This document shows, piece by piece, positions 1-8,792 of a stretch of 64,000 nt of DNA. The stretch spans positions 173,890 to 237,889 of the forward strand of contig JAFDVO010000017.1 of NCBI GenBank assembly GCA_018268955.1. The letters run 5' to 3'. The notes beneath the pieces were generated by a model. It was not told where the DNA came from. It did no database searches and saw only the letters and a program-made list of their open reading frames with translations. This stretch comes from Acidobacteriota bacterium (lineage in GTDB: Bacteria; Acidobacteriota; Vicinamibacteria; Vicinamibacterales; CAVVIG01). The translations under genes and the position numbers were made by a program. Each line of letters begins with the position of its first letter. The first letter of the stretch is position 1.

Positions 1-977
1 TCCGCGTCGAGTGCCCGGATGGCGTCGAACAGTTCGCGGGCCCCCATCCCGGGATCGCGTCGACGTCCGTAGGCGCGGACCACCATCGCACCTGCGGCGA
101 GCGGCGCGGCAAACTCGCGCGCCAGCAGGTCGATGTCCTCCTCGGGCGCCAGCACGCCAACGCGACCGATGTGCCCAAGGCGTGCCCGCACCTCGTCGAT
201 GACGCGCGCACGGACCGCGTCGGCGGGGCCTTCGAACAGCGTCATGCGGGCATTCGGCGCGTAGTGCCGCAGCAGCTGGCCGGGGGACACCTGCGCGTCG
301 GCCTCCGCCACCACGTGCGAGGCGAGTCGCACATCGGGCAGCAGTGCGCGAAGCGCCTCGAGTGCCACGCCGCCGGGCCGCCGCACCACGGCCGGGGAGA
401 CGGTGAGGTCGAGCACTGTTGATTCGACGCCGATCTCGGTGCGGCCGCCGTCGATCACCACGTCGACCCGTCCATCGAGGTCAGCGAGCACGTGCGACGC
501 GGCGGTCGGACTTGGACGCGAGAAGCGGTTGGCGCTTGGCGCCGCCACGGGGCACCCGGCCGCAGCGATCAGCGCCCGCGCGACCGGGTGCGACGGCGCG
601 CGCACGGCGACGGTGTCCAACCCTGCCGTCACCTCTGGCGGTACCGATGCCTGCTTTGGGAGGATGAGCGTCAGCGGGCCGGGCCAGAACGCCTGGGCGA
701 GCCTCGGCAGGACGTCGGGCCAGGCGCGAACCAACGGCCGCACGTCCTCCAGACCCGGCACATGCACGATCAATGGGTCGGTCGAGGGGCGACCCTTGGC
801 TTCGAAGATTCCGCGCACCGCCGACGCATCGAGCGCGTTCGCTCCGAGGCCGTAGACCGTTTCAGTCGGAAAGGCCACGAGCCCGCCGGCACGCAGCACG
901 CGAGCCGCGTCCTGAATCACCTCAGGGTTCGGGTCCATGGGGTCAACGCGCAGCAGGCGGGTCTGGCGTGCGGGCAT
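1..977 (-). CDS. L-threonylcarbamoyladenylate synthase, Sua5 type (3' end beyond window)
   Basis: Sua5/YrdC/YciO enzymes make threonylcarbamoyl-AMP from threonine, bicarbonate and ATP, the first step of the t6A modification at tRNA position 37. Translating the minus strand from the ATG at 975-977 gives about 325 residues with no stop before the window edge. The N-terminal half shows the family marks: a PTETVYGLG stretch, KGRPSTDPLIVHV (the KGR..xPL.vH signature), a WPGPLT block, an APSANRFS block and a GVESTVLDL block. A C-terminal region beyond residue 200 indicates the two-domain Sua5 form, not short YrdC. It is divergent from the SIR2-TIR gene with only 67 nt between them. Few residues should be missing, because family members are about 320-350 residues long. 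Confidence 0.93.
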   Translation of the reverse strand, partial: MPARQTRLLRVDPMDPNPEVIQDAARVLRAGGLVAFPTETVYGLGANALDASAVRGIFEAKGRPSTDPLIVHVPGLEDVRPLVRAWPDVLPRLAQAFWPGPLTLILPKQASVPPEVTAGLDTVAVRAPSHPVARALIAAAGCPVAAPSANRFSRPSPTAASHVLADLDGRVDVVIDGGRTEIGVESTVLDLTVSPAVVRRPGGVALEALRALLPDVRLASHVVAEADAQVSPGQLLRHYAPNARMTLFEGPADAVRARVIDEVRARLGHIGRVGVLAPEEDIDLLAREFAAPLAAGAMVVRAYGRRRDPGMGARELFDAIRALDA

Positions 978-1044
978 CCCTTCATTGTGCACCGTCACAC
1001 CGGCGCGCAGCCGCGTGCATTCGCGCTAACATCCTCATCGCCGC

Positions 1045-2460
1045 ATGAGCCCGAGCCCTTCCAACGACCCAGAGGAATTCTGGGCGGACCTGATCCCGCT
1101 GGTGGCCGCACGCCAGGTCGTGCCGATCGTCGGGAGCGATCTGCTCACCGTCACCGTCGATGGCGTCGAGCGCCCGTTCTACCAGATCGTCGCCGAGCGG
1201 CTCCTGAAGCGCTACGGCATCGACGCCGCAGCAGCCAACGTGACCCTGCGGCCCCGACACGAGCTGAACGATGCAGTCTGCGCACTCGATCGGCTTGGCA
1301 AGCGTGCGAGCGCCGACAGCTACCTGCCGGTGTTCGAGGCCATCCGAGGCACGCTCGATGAACACCGCCATGCCGTCTCCGTCCCGCTCCGGCAACTCGC
1401 TGCGATCGACGACCTGCGGCTCTTCGTCACCACGTCGGTGGACGATGCCCTCGCGCAGGCGATCGATGCGGTGCGCTACCAGGGCCAGCCCAGGACCGAG
1501 CAGGTCGAATACGCACCGGACGGGTTGCCGAACGATCGGGTCACCGACATCGAGGAAGGGGAGAGCGAGGCCCGCACGGCCGTGCTCTACCTCTTTGGCA
1601 AGGCCGCGGTCTCGCCGGTCTTTGCCACGCATGACGAGGACATCCTCGAGTTCCTGCACGGCATCCAGGCGGGGCTCGGACGCATGCCCGCTCGCTTCTT
1701 CTCGGAGATCCGCAGCGCGAACCTCCTGCTCATCGGCTGTCACTTCCCGGACTGGCTGAGCCGCTTCCTCGTGCGCGTCGCGGCATCGAAGCGGCTGAGC
1801 GAGCAGCCGCGCCGCAAGGACTTCGTCATCGATCCCTCGCACGACGAGCCGGAGTTCGTGGTGTTCCTGACGACCTTCGCGCGCAACACGCGGATATCCG
1901 CATTGACCCCCTCAGCGTTCGTTGCCGAATTCCTCTCGCGGTGGAAGGCCACGCGTCCGCAGGTGGCGCCCGGCCCGGCCGCTCCGGCCGTGATGGTCAC
2001 GCCGCAGGGGCGTAAGCCGGCGGTGTTCATCAGCTACTCGCGCTCGGACCTCGGCCCCGCGCGCGCCCTGTTCGACGAGCTGCAGCGGCTGGCCGGCAAC
2101 GACGTCGCGTGGTTCGACAAGTCGGTGCTGGAGCCTGGCAACGAGTGGGAGCAGCGGATCCTCGACGGCATCAACAACTGCCAGCTGTTCCTGCCGGTCG
2201 TCTCCACGACCGAGGAACAACGGACCGAGGGCTTCTTCATCGCGGAATGGCGTGCGGCGCTCGAGCGCGCCCGCTCCATCGACGGCCGCGCCTTCATCGT
2301 GCCGATCTTCATCGACACGGATGCGGAGAAGAACCTCGCGCAGTATCCGCGGGCCCAGCGGATGTTCGGGCACCTCGACTACGGGTTCGCGCCTGGTGGC
2401 AAGCTGACGCCGCCGCTGGAGACGGCGCTCGTCCGCGCGCTGCGGGCGTTCAGGGGGTGA
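1045..2460 (+). CDS. SIR2-like domain / TIR domain protein
   Basis: 471 residues. Residues about 10-300 look like a SIR2_2-type Rossmann domain: a glycine turn at 26-34 (VPIVGSDLL), TTSVDD at 129-134, LYLFGK at 181-186, and a late LLLIGCHFPDWLSRF segment at 227-241 like the final strand/helix of this family. Residues about 323-460 are a TIR domain: FISYSR at 328-333, WFDK at 356-359, and a glutamate at 401 (AEWRAAL) where TIR NADases carry their catalytic Glu. The Asn of the usual TTN motif is Ser here, and the His of the usual HG motif is Phe. The SIR2 half may therefore be a binding, non-catalytic domain while TIR consumes NAD. No signal peptide or membrane segment is visible, so it should be cytoplasmic. 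It sits directly before the nSTAND-WD40 gene. The Shine-Dalgarno sequence before the ATG is poor. The role as a conflict effector is inferred. Confidence 0.85.
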   Translation: MSPSPSNDPEEFWADLIPLVAARQVVPIVGSDLLTVTVDGVERPFYQIVAERLLKRYGIDAAAANVTLRPRHELNDAVCALDRLGKRASADSYLPVFEAIRGTLDEHRHAVSVPLRQLAAIDDLRLFVTTSVDDALAQAIDAVRYQGQPRTEQVEYAPDGLPNDRVTDIEEGESEARTAVLYLFGKAAVSPVFATHDEDILEFLHGIQAGLGRMPARFFSEIRSANLLLIGCHFPDWLSRFLVRVAASKRLSEQPRRKDFVIDPSHDEPEFVVFLTTFARNTRISALTPSAFVAEFLSRWKATRPQVAPGPAAPAVMVTPQGRKPAVFISYSRSDLGPARALFDELQRLAGNDVAWFDKSVLEPGNEWEQRILDGINNCQLFLPVVSTTEEQRTEGFFIAEWRAALERARSIDGRAFIVPIFIDTDAEKNLAQYPRAQRMFGHLDYGFAPGGKLTPPLETALVRALRAFRG

Positions 2461-2462
2461 GC

Positions 2463-5186
2463 ATGGCCGACATTGCCGACACCTCCTACCGCCTCGATCG
2501 CGACAACCCCTGGCCCGGCCTCGCGTGGTTCGACGAGACGGCCGAGGAGTTCTTCAACGGACGCTCGCGCGAAATCGCGGAGCTGAAGCGGCTCGTCTCC
2601 GACGCTCCGCTCACCGTGCTGTTCGGCCGCTCGGGCCTTGGCAAGACCTCGCTCCTGAAAGCCGGTCTCTTCCCGGCCCTGCGCCGCGCGAACTTCCTGC
2701 CGGTCTACGTCCGCGTGCGCTACGGCCACGCCGGAGAGCTCGGTGCGCCTCCGCTCATCGAGCAGCTGTACTCGGCGCTGGTCGACGCGTGTCAGTCAGA
2801 GAAGGCCGGAGCCGACGCGCCGCCGCGGACGCCGGGCGACAGCCTGTGGGAGTACCTGCACCGGACCGACACGAAGATCTGGAGCCGCCAGAACCAGAAG
2901 CTGGTGCCGGTCTTCGTCCTCGACCAGTTCGAGGAGGTCTTCACGCTCGGGCAGACCGTCCCACTTGCCGTGCAGCGCCTGCGCGAGGACCTCGCGGACC
3001 TCGCCGAGAACCGCATTCCCGTCGCGACCGAGCGACGGCTTGCCGCGGACCCGGAGCTGGCCACCTCGTTCGCGCTGCGCAGCCAGCCGTACCGCGTGCT
3101 GATGTCGTTCCGCGAGGACTTCGCCACCGACTTCGAGCGGTGGCGCGAACTGCCGTCGCTGATGCGCAACCGGCTCCAGCTCCTGCCGATGACCGGCCGG
3201 CAGGCGTTCGACGCCATCCTCGGCTCAGCCTCGCACATCGTCGACGCGCCGACCGCCGCGCTGATCGTGCGCTTCGTGGCGTCCGAGAAGAAGTCGAATC
3301 CGCAGGAGGACACGGCGCTCGTCTCCCTCGACAGCCTGACGGTCGAGCCCGCGCTCCTGAGCCTTGTCTGCCGCGGGCTCAACGAGGGACGGAAGGAGCG
3401 GCGGGCGAAGGGCGGGGCCGATCGCATCGACATCGATCTGCTCTCCCAACTCGGGGCTGGCGTCGTCGATCGGCACTACAACGACAGCATGTCGGACCAG
3501 CCGGAGCGGGTCTCGCGCTTCATCGAGAACGAGCTCATCACGGAGAGCGGCTTCCGCAACCCCTGTGCCCAGGATGATGCGATGCGGGAGCCGTACAACG
3601 TGACGCTCGGCTCGTTGCAGGTGCTGGTGGATCGACGACTGCTGCGCTTCGAGCCCTCGCTTGGAGTCACACGCGTCGAGCTGATTCACGACCTGCTCGC
3701 GCCGACCGTCGTCAAGCACCGGGACGAGCGGCGCCGCTACGACCAGATGCGGCGCGTCAGCGAGGAGATGCGCCGGCAGGACGAGGCGCGCCGGGCGGCA
3801 GACGCAGCGCTCGATGCGCGGCGACGGTCCAAGATCGCGGCCACCGTCGCGGGCGGCGCCATCGTGGCGCTGCTCGCCGTGGGGGCACTCGCCTCGTATG
3901 CCTTCGTGCAGGCCCGCGCGGCCGAGCGTGCCCGGGCGGTGGCCAGCCAGGAGGCTCGCATCGCGAAGTCGCGTGAGCTGGCGTCCGCGGCGATGATCCG
4001 CCTCGACACCGAACCGGAACTGGCCGTGCGGCTCGCGGTGGAGGCGGGGCGCTTCGCGCAGACGCTGCAGGCCGAGTCGGCGCTTCGCCAGGCGCTCTTC
4101 CGCTGGCACGGCCACGCGGACGATCCGCTGCCACAGGCGCCCTCGTCTGCACCGATCCTGCACCTGCGCGGCGTACAAGGTGCCGAGCCGACAGACGATG
4201 TCATGAGCGTGGCGATCAGCCCGGACGGTCGCAGGCTGCTCGGCGTCGGGTGCGATCGCATCGCCCGCGTCTGGGAGGTGGTGTCCGGCCGACCAGTGTT
4301 CGCCCGCGAGCATCCATCGCCGCTCACCGCCGGCGCCTTCAGCGCCGATGGAACCCTGATGCTCACCGCGGGCGGCAACCCCTGCCTCACGCACCCCACG
4401 CGCGACGTGAACGACACGGACATCCGCGTGTGGGATGCGCGGACCGGCGACCTGCGTACGCGGCTGGTCGGTCCGCAGTTCCTGCTCGTTGGCGCGGCGT
4501 TCGATGCCACGGGCGCCCGCGTGTTCGGGGGCGGCCTTGATGGGCGGCTGCTGTCGTGGCGCATTGCGGACGGCGCGATGCACGTGGTCGGGGACCAGAC
4601 GAGCGGGCTGGAGCCGGCGATTATCCAGGCGGTCGAGCGGAGCCCGGACGGCCTCCACTTCGCGAGCGCCGCGCAGGACGGCACGGTCGCGATCTGGAAT
4701 GCGACCACCGGCGCGCGTGAGCGCACGCTCTCGCACGACTTCCGCGTGCTCGCGCTCGCCTACGGTGGCTCACCAGGCGGCGAGGCGCTGCTCGCCACGG
4801 TGGACGAGAACGGCGTCGCCAAGCTCTGGGACGCCGCCACCTACTCGCTGCGTCGCGAGCTGCGCACCTACACCGGTGCGCTGTACGCGGCGGCGCTCTC
4901 GCGCGACGGACGCTTCCTCGTCACGGCGGGCACGGAACTGGCGCTGTGGGAAACGCAGACCGGCGCGAAGATGCAGGTGATTGCGAGCCACGATCCGCTC
5001 TACGCCGTGGCGATGAGCGGCGATGGGCGCGCGATTGCCGCCGCGGGCCAGGGTGGGTTCCTGCAGATCTTCGACTGCGACATCTGCACCGGCTGGGACA
5101 ACCTGCTGGCGCTCGCCGAGAGCCGTCCGCCGCGCGACCTGACGGAACAGGAACGCAAGGAGCTGATCGAGGAAGAGAAACGCTGA
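2463..5186 (+). CDS. nSTAND1 NTPase with transmembrane segment and WD40 propeller
   Basis: 907 residues from the ATG at 2463. A GTG at 2457, overlapping the previous stop, is an equally possible start, and the reading frame stays open further upstream. The STAND NTPase domain shows Walker A GRSGLGKTS at 55-63 and Walker B LDQFEE at 153-158, matching the nSTAND1 family. A helical region leads to one membrane segment at about 457-483 (GGAIVALLAVGALASYAF). An alanine/arginine-rich linker (about 484-545) follows, then six or so WD40 blades at about 563-880 (repeated SPDG, VRVW/IRVWD-type strands). STAND proteins act as switchable oligomerising sensors; the propeller would be the sensing part. Immediate coupling to the SIR2-TIR gene suggests a sensor-effector pair. 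Similar nSTAND1-WD40 proteins occur in morphologically complex bacteria without a proven role, so a general signalling function remains possible. Confidence 0.88.
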   Translation: MADIADTSYRLDRDNPWPGLAWFDETAEEFFNGRSREIAELKRLVSDAPLTVLFGRSGLGKTSLLKAGLFPALRRANFLPVYVRVRYGHAGELGAPPLIEQLYSALVDACQSEKAGADAPPRTPGDSLWEYLHRTDTKIWSRQNQKLVPVFVLDQFEEVFTLGQTVPLAVQRLREDLADLAENRIPVATERRLAADPELATSFALRSQPYRVLMSFREDFATDFERWRELPSLMRNRLQLLPMTGRQAFDAILGSASHIVDAPTAALIVRFVASEKKSNPQEDTALVSLDSLTVEPALLSLVCRGLNEGRKERRAKGGADRIDIDLLSQLGAGVVDRHYNDSMSDQPERVSRFIENELITESGFRNPCAQDDAMREPYNVTLGSLQVLVDRRLLRFEPSLGVTRVELIHDLLAPTVVKHRDERRRYDQMRRVSEEMRRQDEARRAADAALDARRRSKIAATVAGGAIVALLAVGALASYAFVQARAAERARAVASQEARIAKSRELASAAMIRLDTEPELAVRLAVEAGRFAQTLQAESALRQALFRWHGHADDPLPQAPSSAPILHLRGVQGAEPTDDVMSVAISPDGRRLLGVGCDRIARVWEVVSGRPVFAREHPSPLTAGAFSADGTLMLTAGGNPCLTHPTRDVNDTDIRVWDARTGDLRTRLVGPQFLLVGAAFDATGARVFGGGLDGRLLSWRIADGAMHVVGDQTSGLEPAIIQAVERSPDGLHFASAAQDGTVAIWNATTGARERTLSHDFRVLALAYGGSPGGEALLATVDENGVAKLWDAATYSLRRELRTYTGALYAAALSRDGRFLVTAGTELALWETQTGAKMQVIASHDPLYAVAMSGDGRAIAAAGQGGFLQIFDCDICTGWDNLLALAESRPPRDLTEQERKELIEEEKR

Positions 5187-5201
5187 CCTGGCGGTTCCTT
5201 C

Positions 5202-7688
5202 TTATCCCTGCGCGACCCGTGTGAGCCGTGTCATCTGGTCGGCGAGATCCGAGACGCGGTACGGCTTCGGGAGGAGGCCCCGGGCGCCGAGCGAGATGAG
5301 CCCCTGCGCCTCCTCGTTGTCGCCGTAGCCTGAGCAGATCAGGATCGGCACCGACGGATCGATGTCCCGCATGGCCAGGAACGTGTCGCGGCCGTTCTTC
5401 CGCGGCATCCGCAGATCGAGCAGCACGCCGGTCAGGCTCGTGTGCCGCGCGCGGAAGATTTCCGTCGCTTCGTCGCCGTCGTTCGCCGTCAGCGTCCGGT
5501 AGCCGAGGCGGACCAGCGCAGTGCTGGCGAAGCGGCGCAGCAGCGGTTCGTCCTCGACGATGAGCACGAGTCCGGCGCCTGTGCCGTTTGGTGGGGGGAC
5601 CTCACGCATGGCCGGCGCGAGGATGCCTTTCGGCAGCAGCACGACGAACCTGGCGCCATGGCCCGGGGTGGACTGCACGTCGATGGCGCCACGGTAGAGG
5701 TGCACGATCCCGTAGACGGTCGACAGGCCGAGCCCCGTCCCCGGTGCCGCATCGTCCACCTTCGTGGTGAAGAACGGCTCGAAAATCCGCTGGCGCACCT
5801 CATCGGACATCCCGACGCCGGTGTCCTCCACGATCAGCTCGACGTACTCGCCCGGCGGAAGGTCCGGGTTCGGCGCCTGTGCGAACCTGGCGTCGCGCGT
5901 GCGGATGCAGAGCCTGCCTCCGTGTGGCATGGCGTCGTTGGCATTGATGCAGAGATTCACCATCAACTGGTTCATCTGTGCCGGGTCGGCGTCGACGAAC
6001 CATGTGGTGTCGAGATGCAGGTCCACCGAGAGCCCCTCGCCAAAGGTGGGCCTGAGCATCGCCAGGCTCTCGCGCACGATGGCGTTGAGATCCACCGCTT
6101 CCACGATGTTGCGTCCGCGGCGTCCGAAGGCGAGCAGCTTGCTGGTGAGTTCCGCCGAGCGTGACGCCGCCTGGATGATCGCCTCGAGGTCGTGGCGGCG
6201 TCCCGGATCCTCCTCCTGATGGAGGAGCAGGTCCGCGTAGCCCATGATCCCGGCGAGCATGTTGTTGAAGTCGTGGGCGACCCCGCCCGCCAGCCTGCCG
6301 AGGCTCTCCATCTTCTGCGCCTCGAAGAGCTGCAGCTCCATGCGCTCGCGTTCGGCGTCTGCGCGTTTGCGCTCCGTGATGTCCCGTCCGAAGACCGCGA
6401 TGCCCGTGACCCGTCCGTCGACCCGCACGGGGCTGAACGAATGCAGGAACACCTGATCCTGCCTGGGGATCGTGTACTCGATCGTGAACGGGCCCTCATC
6501 GAGCACACGATGGTAGAAGCCGCGCCATTCACCGGCAGCGGACACGGGCAGCAGCTCATCGAGCAGCATCCCGACGACAGGTGCCCGACGGAGGTGGAGC
6601 TGCGCCATCGCGGCGAACGACGCGTTGAAGAGGGTGAGGCGGAACTCGTCGGCGTCGACCAGCCAGATCGGATCGTCCGTGCTGTTCACGAGCGTTGAGA
6701 GCTGCGCGCGCGACTCCGCCACGGCATGTTGCGACTCGATCAGCTCCGTCACGTCGCGGGTGGTCATCAGCACGGCGCGTGTCGCGCCGTACTGCACGTA
6801 CGCCACCGAGGTCGAACCCCAGAAGACGCGACCCTCCTTGGATCGGAAGCGGCAGATGAACCCGCTCGCGGAACCGCCCCGGCTGAGCAGGGCATACATC
6901 CGCTGCCGATCCTCTTCGTCGACCCAGAGGCCGAGTTCCGCGCCGGTCCGACCGACCGCGGCGTCCCTCGTCCATCCGGTCAGCCGTGTGAAGCCGTCGT
7001 TGATATCGAGCAGCCCGCGCCCATGCGGTTCGAAGATGTAGAGCGCGTCGGGGCTCGACCGGAAGATCTCCGAGAACCGTTCCTCCGTTTCGGCGAGCGA
7101 CTTCAGCGCCACGCGCAGGCGTTCACGCTCGCGCCGGTAGCCGAGCGCCGCGAGCCTGATCACGAGCACGACCGAGAGGCCGCTGACGAGGATGCCGGTC
7201 AGCACGTCGACCGTGCGGTCGTGCGGCGAGGCGAACGGGGTGACGAGGTCCGGCCGCATCGTCTCGAGCACGACGAGACCCATCGCTTCGGCGAGCACCA
7301 GCAGCACCAGCACCCACATGCGACGGCCATCGAAGAGCAGGGCCGCGCAACAGACAGGAATGAAGAAGTAGAACGGGATGCTGCCGTCGGTGCCGGCGTT
7401 CGGGAACCAGGTCGCGCCGAGCAGGAGCAGCAGCGCGAGGATGAGGGCGGTCGGGTAGCGCCGCCCGCGCCGGGCGAGCAGCCAGAGGCCCATCGACGCG
7501 CCCCCGAAGCCGAGGCTCGCCGCGTTGACCGAGACCGGCAGCGCCTGAAGGGCGTTGACCGGGATGATGACAAGGAACGTGATGAGCGCGGATACCAGGC
7601 AGAGCGCTTCATAGACCCGCTCCCGGAGGTTGGGAGCATCCTCCAGCGCGAAGTAGGCGCCAAGGCGAGCAAGAAGGCTGGTCTGCAC
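5202..7688 (-). CDS. Hybrid sensor histidine kinase with membrane, PAS and receiver domains
   Basis: 828 residues from a GTG start. About six hydrophobic segments (residues 25-185) form a membrane region. Two PAS domains follow (about 205-315 and 330-440). The dimerisation/phosphoacceptor domain has VAHDFNNMLAGIMGYADLL, with the phosphorylated His at 472. The HATPase domain shows N (NANDAMPHGG), G1 (EDTGVGM) and G2 (GTGLGLSTVYGIV) boxes. The protein ends in a receiver domain with the phospho-acceptor Asp at 758 (VLLDLRMP) and the KPY loop. The HDFNN variant is common in hybrid kinases of soil bacteria that lack a cognate DNA-binding partner next door, and none is adjacent here. It is divergent from the CsgG-like gene. 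The signal is unknown. Confidence 0.95.
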   Translation of the reverse strand: MQTSLLARLGAYFALEDAPNLRERVYEALCLVSALITFLVIIPVNALQALPVSVNAASLGFGGASMGLWLLARRGRRYPTALILALLLLLGATWFPNAGTDGSIPFYFFIPVCCAALLFDGRRMWVLVLLVLAEAMGLVVLETMRPDLVTPFASPHDRTVDVLTGILVSGLSVVLVIRLAALGYRRERERLRVALKSLAETEERFSEIFRSSPDALYIFEPHGRGLLDINDGFTRLTGWTRDAAVGRTGAELGLWVDEEDRQRMYALLSRGGSASGFICRFRSKEGRVFWGSTSVAYVQYGATRAVLMTTRDVTELIESQHAVAESRAQLSTLVNSTDDPIWLVDADEFRLTLFNASFAAMAQLHLRRAPVVGMLLDELLPVSAAGEWRGFYHRVLDEGPFTIEYTIPRQDQVFLHSFSPVRVDGRVTGIAVFGRDITERKRADAERERMELQLFEAQKMESLGRLAGGVAHDFNNMLAGIMGYADLLLHQEEDPGRRHDLEAIIQAASRSAELTSKLLAFGRRGRNIVEAVDLNAIVRESLAMLRPTFGEGLSVDLHLDTTWFVDADPAQMNQLMVNLCINANDAMPHGGRLCIRTRDARFAQAPNPDLPPGEYVELIVEDTGVGMSDEVRQRIFEPFFTTKVDDAAPGTGLGLSTVYGIVHLYRGAIDVQSTPGHGARFVVLLPKGILAPAMREVPPPNGTGAGLVLIVEDEPLLRRFASTALVRLGYRTLTANDGDEATEIFRARHTSLTGVLLDLRMPRKNGRDTFLAMRDIDPSVPILICSGYGDNEEAQGLISLGARGLLPKPYRVSDLADQMTRLTRVAQG

Positions 7689-7807
7689 GCAGTGCTAGAG
7701 TGACTGTCAGTCTACGCTACAAGGACAGGGTGACAGAACTGTCGAGGTGCCCTACCGCCGCAACCGCGAGCGTCCGAGAAAGCGTTCGATCGGTGTGGCG
7801 CGGGCGT

Positions 7808-7837
7808 TTGACTCCGCAGCGGACCCGTTTTGATAAT
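7808..7837 (+). promoter_or_regulatory. Sigma-70 type promoter of the CsgG-like gene
   Basis: A -35 hexamer TTGACT (7808-7813) and a -10 hexamer GATAAT (7832-7837) are separated by 18 nt. This puts the transcription start near 7844, about 24 nt before the ATG at 7868, with GGAGG at 7858-7862 as ribosome binding site. This is the best canonical promoter I see in the window. Confidence 0.6.
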
Positions 7838-7867
7838 GGACCTATCTTTCGAAATCTGGAGGCAAGC

Positions 7868-8788
7868 ATGACCGTGCGTTTCCGGCGCTCCCTGACCACC
7901 GCGTGTCTGCTGGTGCTGATGGCGACGGCGCCCGCCTGGGCGCAGGGCAAGATCCGCATCGCCATCTGGGAGGTGGAGAACCACGCCGAAACGAGCTGGT
8001 GGTTCCACGGCCAGATGGGCGGCGCCGTCCGCAACCAGCTGGACACCGAGTTCTCGGAGAACCGCACCCTCAGCGACAAGTTCAGCATCATCGAACGCGA
8101 CAAGCTGAACCTGATCATGAAGGAGCAGGGGCTCGGCGCGTCGGGCGCGCTGGACCCGCAGACCGCCGCGAAGGTCGGCAAGATCCTCGGGGTCAAGTAC
8201 ATCCTCGTCGGCGGCATCGACAAGTTCAGCATCAACAACACCCGTGGCGCTGTCGCCAAGTTCGGCGGCGTCGGCGGCAACATGGTCACCGCAAACGCGG
8301 TCATCAACATCCGCGTCATCGACACGACGACGGCCGAGCGGATCGTCTCGCTGAGTGGTGAAGGGGACGTGCGCAAGGGCGGCGGCTTCTTCAAGGGCAA
8401 CAGCCTCAGCCGCGACGCCGAATGGGGCATCGCGGGCGAGACGCTGCAGAAGGCCACGAAGGCGACGGTGGAGAAGCTGGTCACCGGCGACTACCTGTCG
8501 CGTATCGGCGCAGCGGCGACCCCGGTCGGCGGCCTCGAAGGCAAGGTCATCAAGATCGAAGGCAACCGCGCGTGGATCAACCTCGGCTCCAACGCGGGGC
8601 TCAAGGTCGGCGACAAGTTCGCCTTCTTCAACGTCGGCGACGCGCTGATCGACCCCGATACGGGCGCGAAACTCGGCGCGGACGAGAAGCAGACCGGCAC
8701 CGGTTCGGTCGTCGAAGTGCAGGCGCAGTACGCCATCGTCTCGATGAACGGTACCGCGAAGGCGAAGGACACGGTCCGCAAGCAGTAG
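7868..8788 (+). CDS. CsgG-like secreted protein with FlgT-C-like C-terminal domain
   Basis: 306 residues. The start is the ATG at 7868, set by GGAGG 5 nt upstream and by a signal peptide (residues 1-23, ending AWAQG). The frame is open upstream but lacks coding features. Residues about 25-215 resemble the CsgG/curli assembly fold: an initial KIRIAIWEVEN strand, FSIIERDKLNLIMKEQGL, and KILGVKYILVGGID. Residues about 220-306 (GKVIKIEGNRAWINLG... GLKVGDKF) resemble the FlgT C-terminal domain. There is no lipobox cysteine, unlike E. coli CsgG, so a lipid-anchored secretion pore is not assured. No curlin gene is visible. The next gene begins 4 nt downstream, so the two are probably co-transcribed. 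A periplasmic or outer-membrane structural role is inferred. Confidence 0.83.
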   Translation: MTVRFRRSLTTACLLVLMATAPAWAQGKIRIAIWEVENHAETSWWFHGQMGGAVRNQLDTEFSENRTLSDKFSIIERDKLNLIMKEQGLGASGALDPQTAAKVGKILGVKYILVGGIDKFSINNTRGAVAKFGGVGGNMVTANAVINIRVIDTTTAERIVSLSGEGDVRKGGGFFKGNSLSRDAEWGIAGETLQKATKATVEKLVTGDYLSRIGAAATPVGGLEGKVIKIEGNRAWINLGSNAGLKVGDKFAFFNVGDALIDPDTGAKLGADEKQTGTGSVVEVQAQYAIVSMNGTAKAKDTVRKQ

Positions 8789-8792
8789 TCGG

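Noticed and set aside
2109-2462. Upstream extension of the nSTAND-WD40 frame by 118 residues.
   Set aside because: It lies inside the TIR coding sequence in another frame and has no domain; the NTPase domain begins naturally after 2463.
1-5200. Larger defence island or mobile element around the SIR2-TIR/nSTAND pair.
   Set aside because: The left flank is a Sua5 housekeeping gene and the right flank a histidine kinase; no integrase, transposase, tRNA-end repeat or other defence gene is visible, though the left side is cut by the window.
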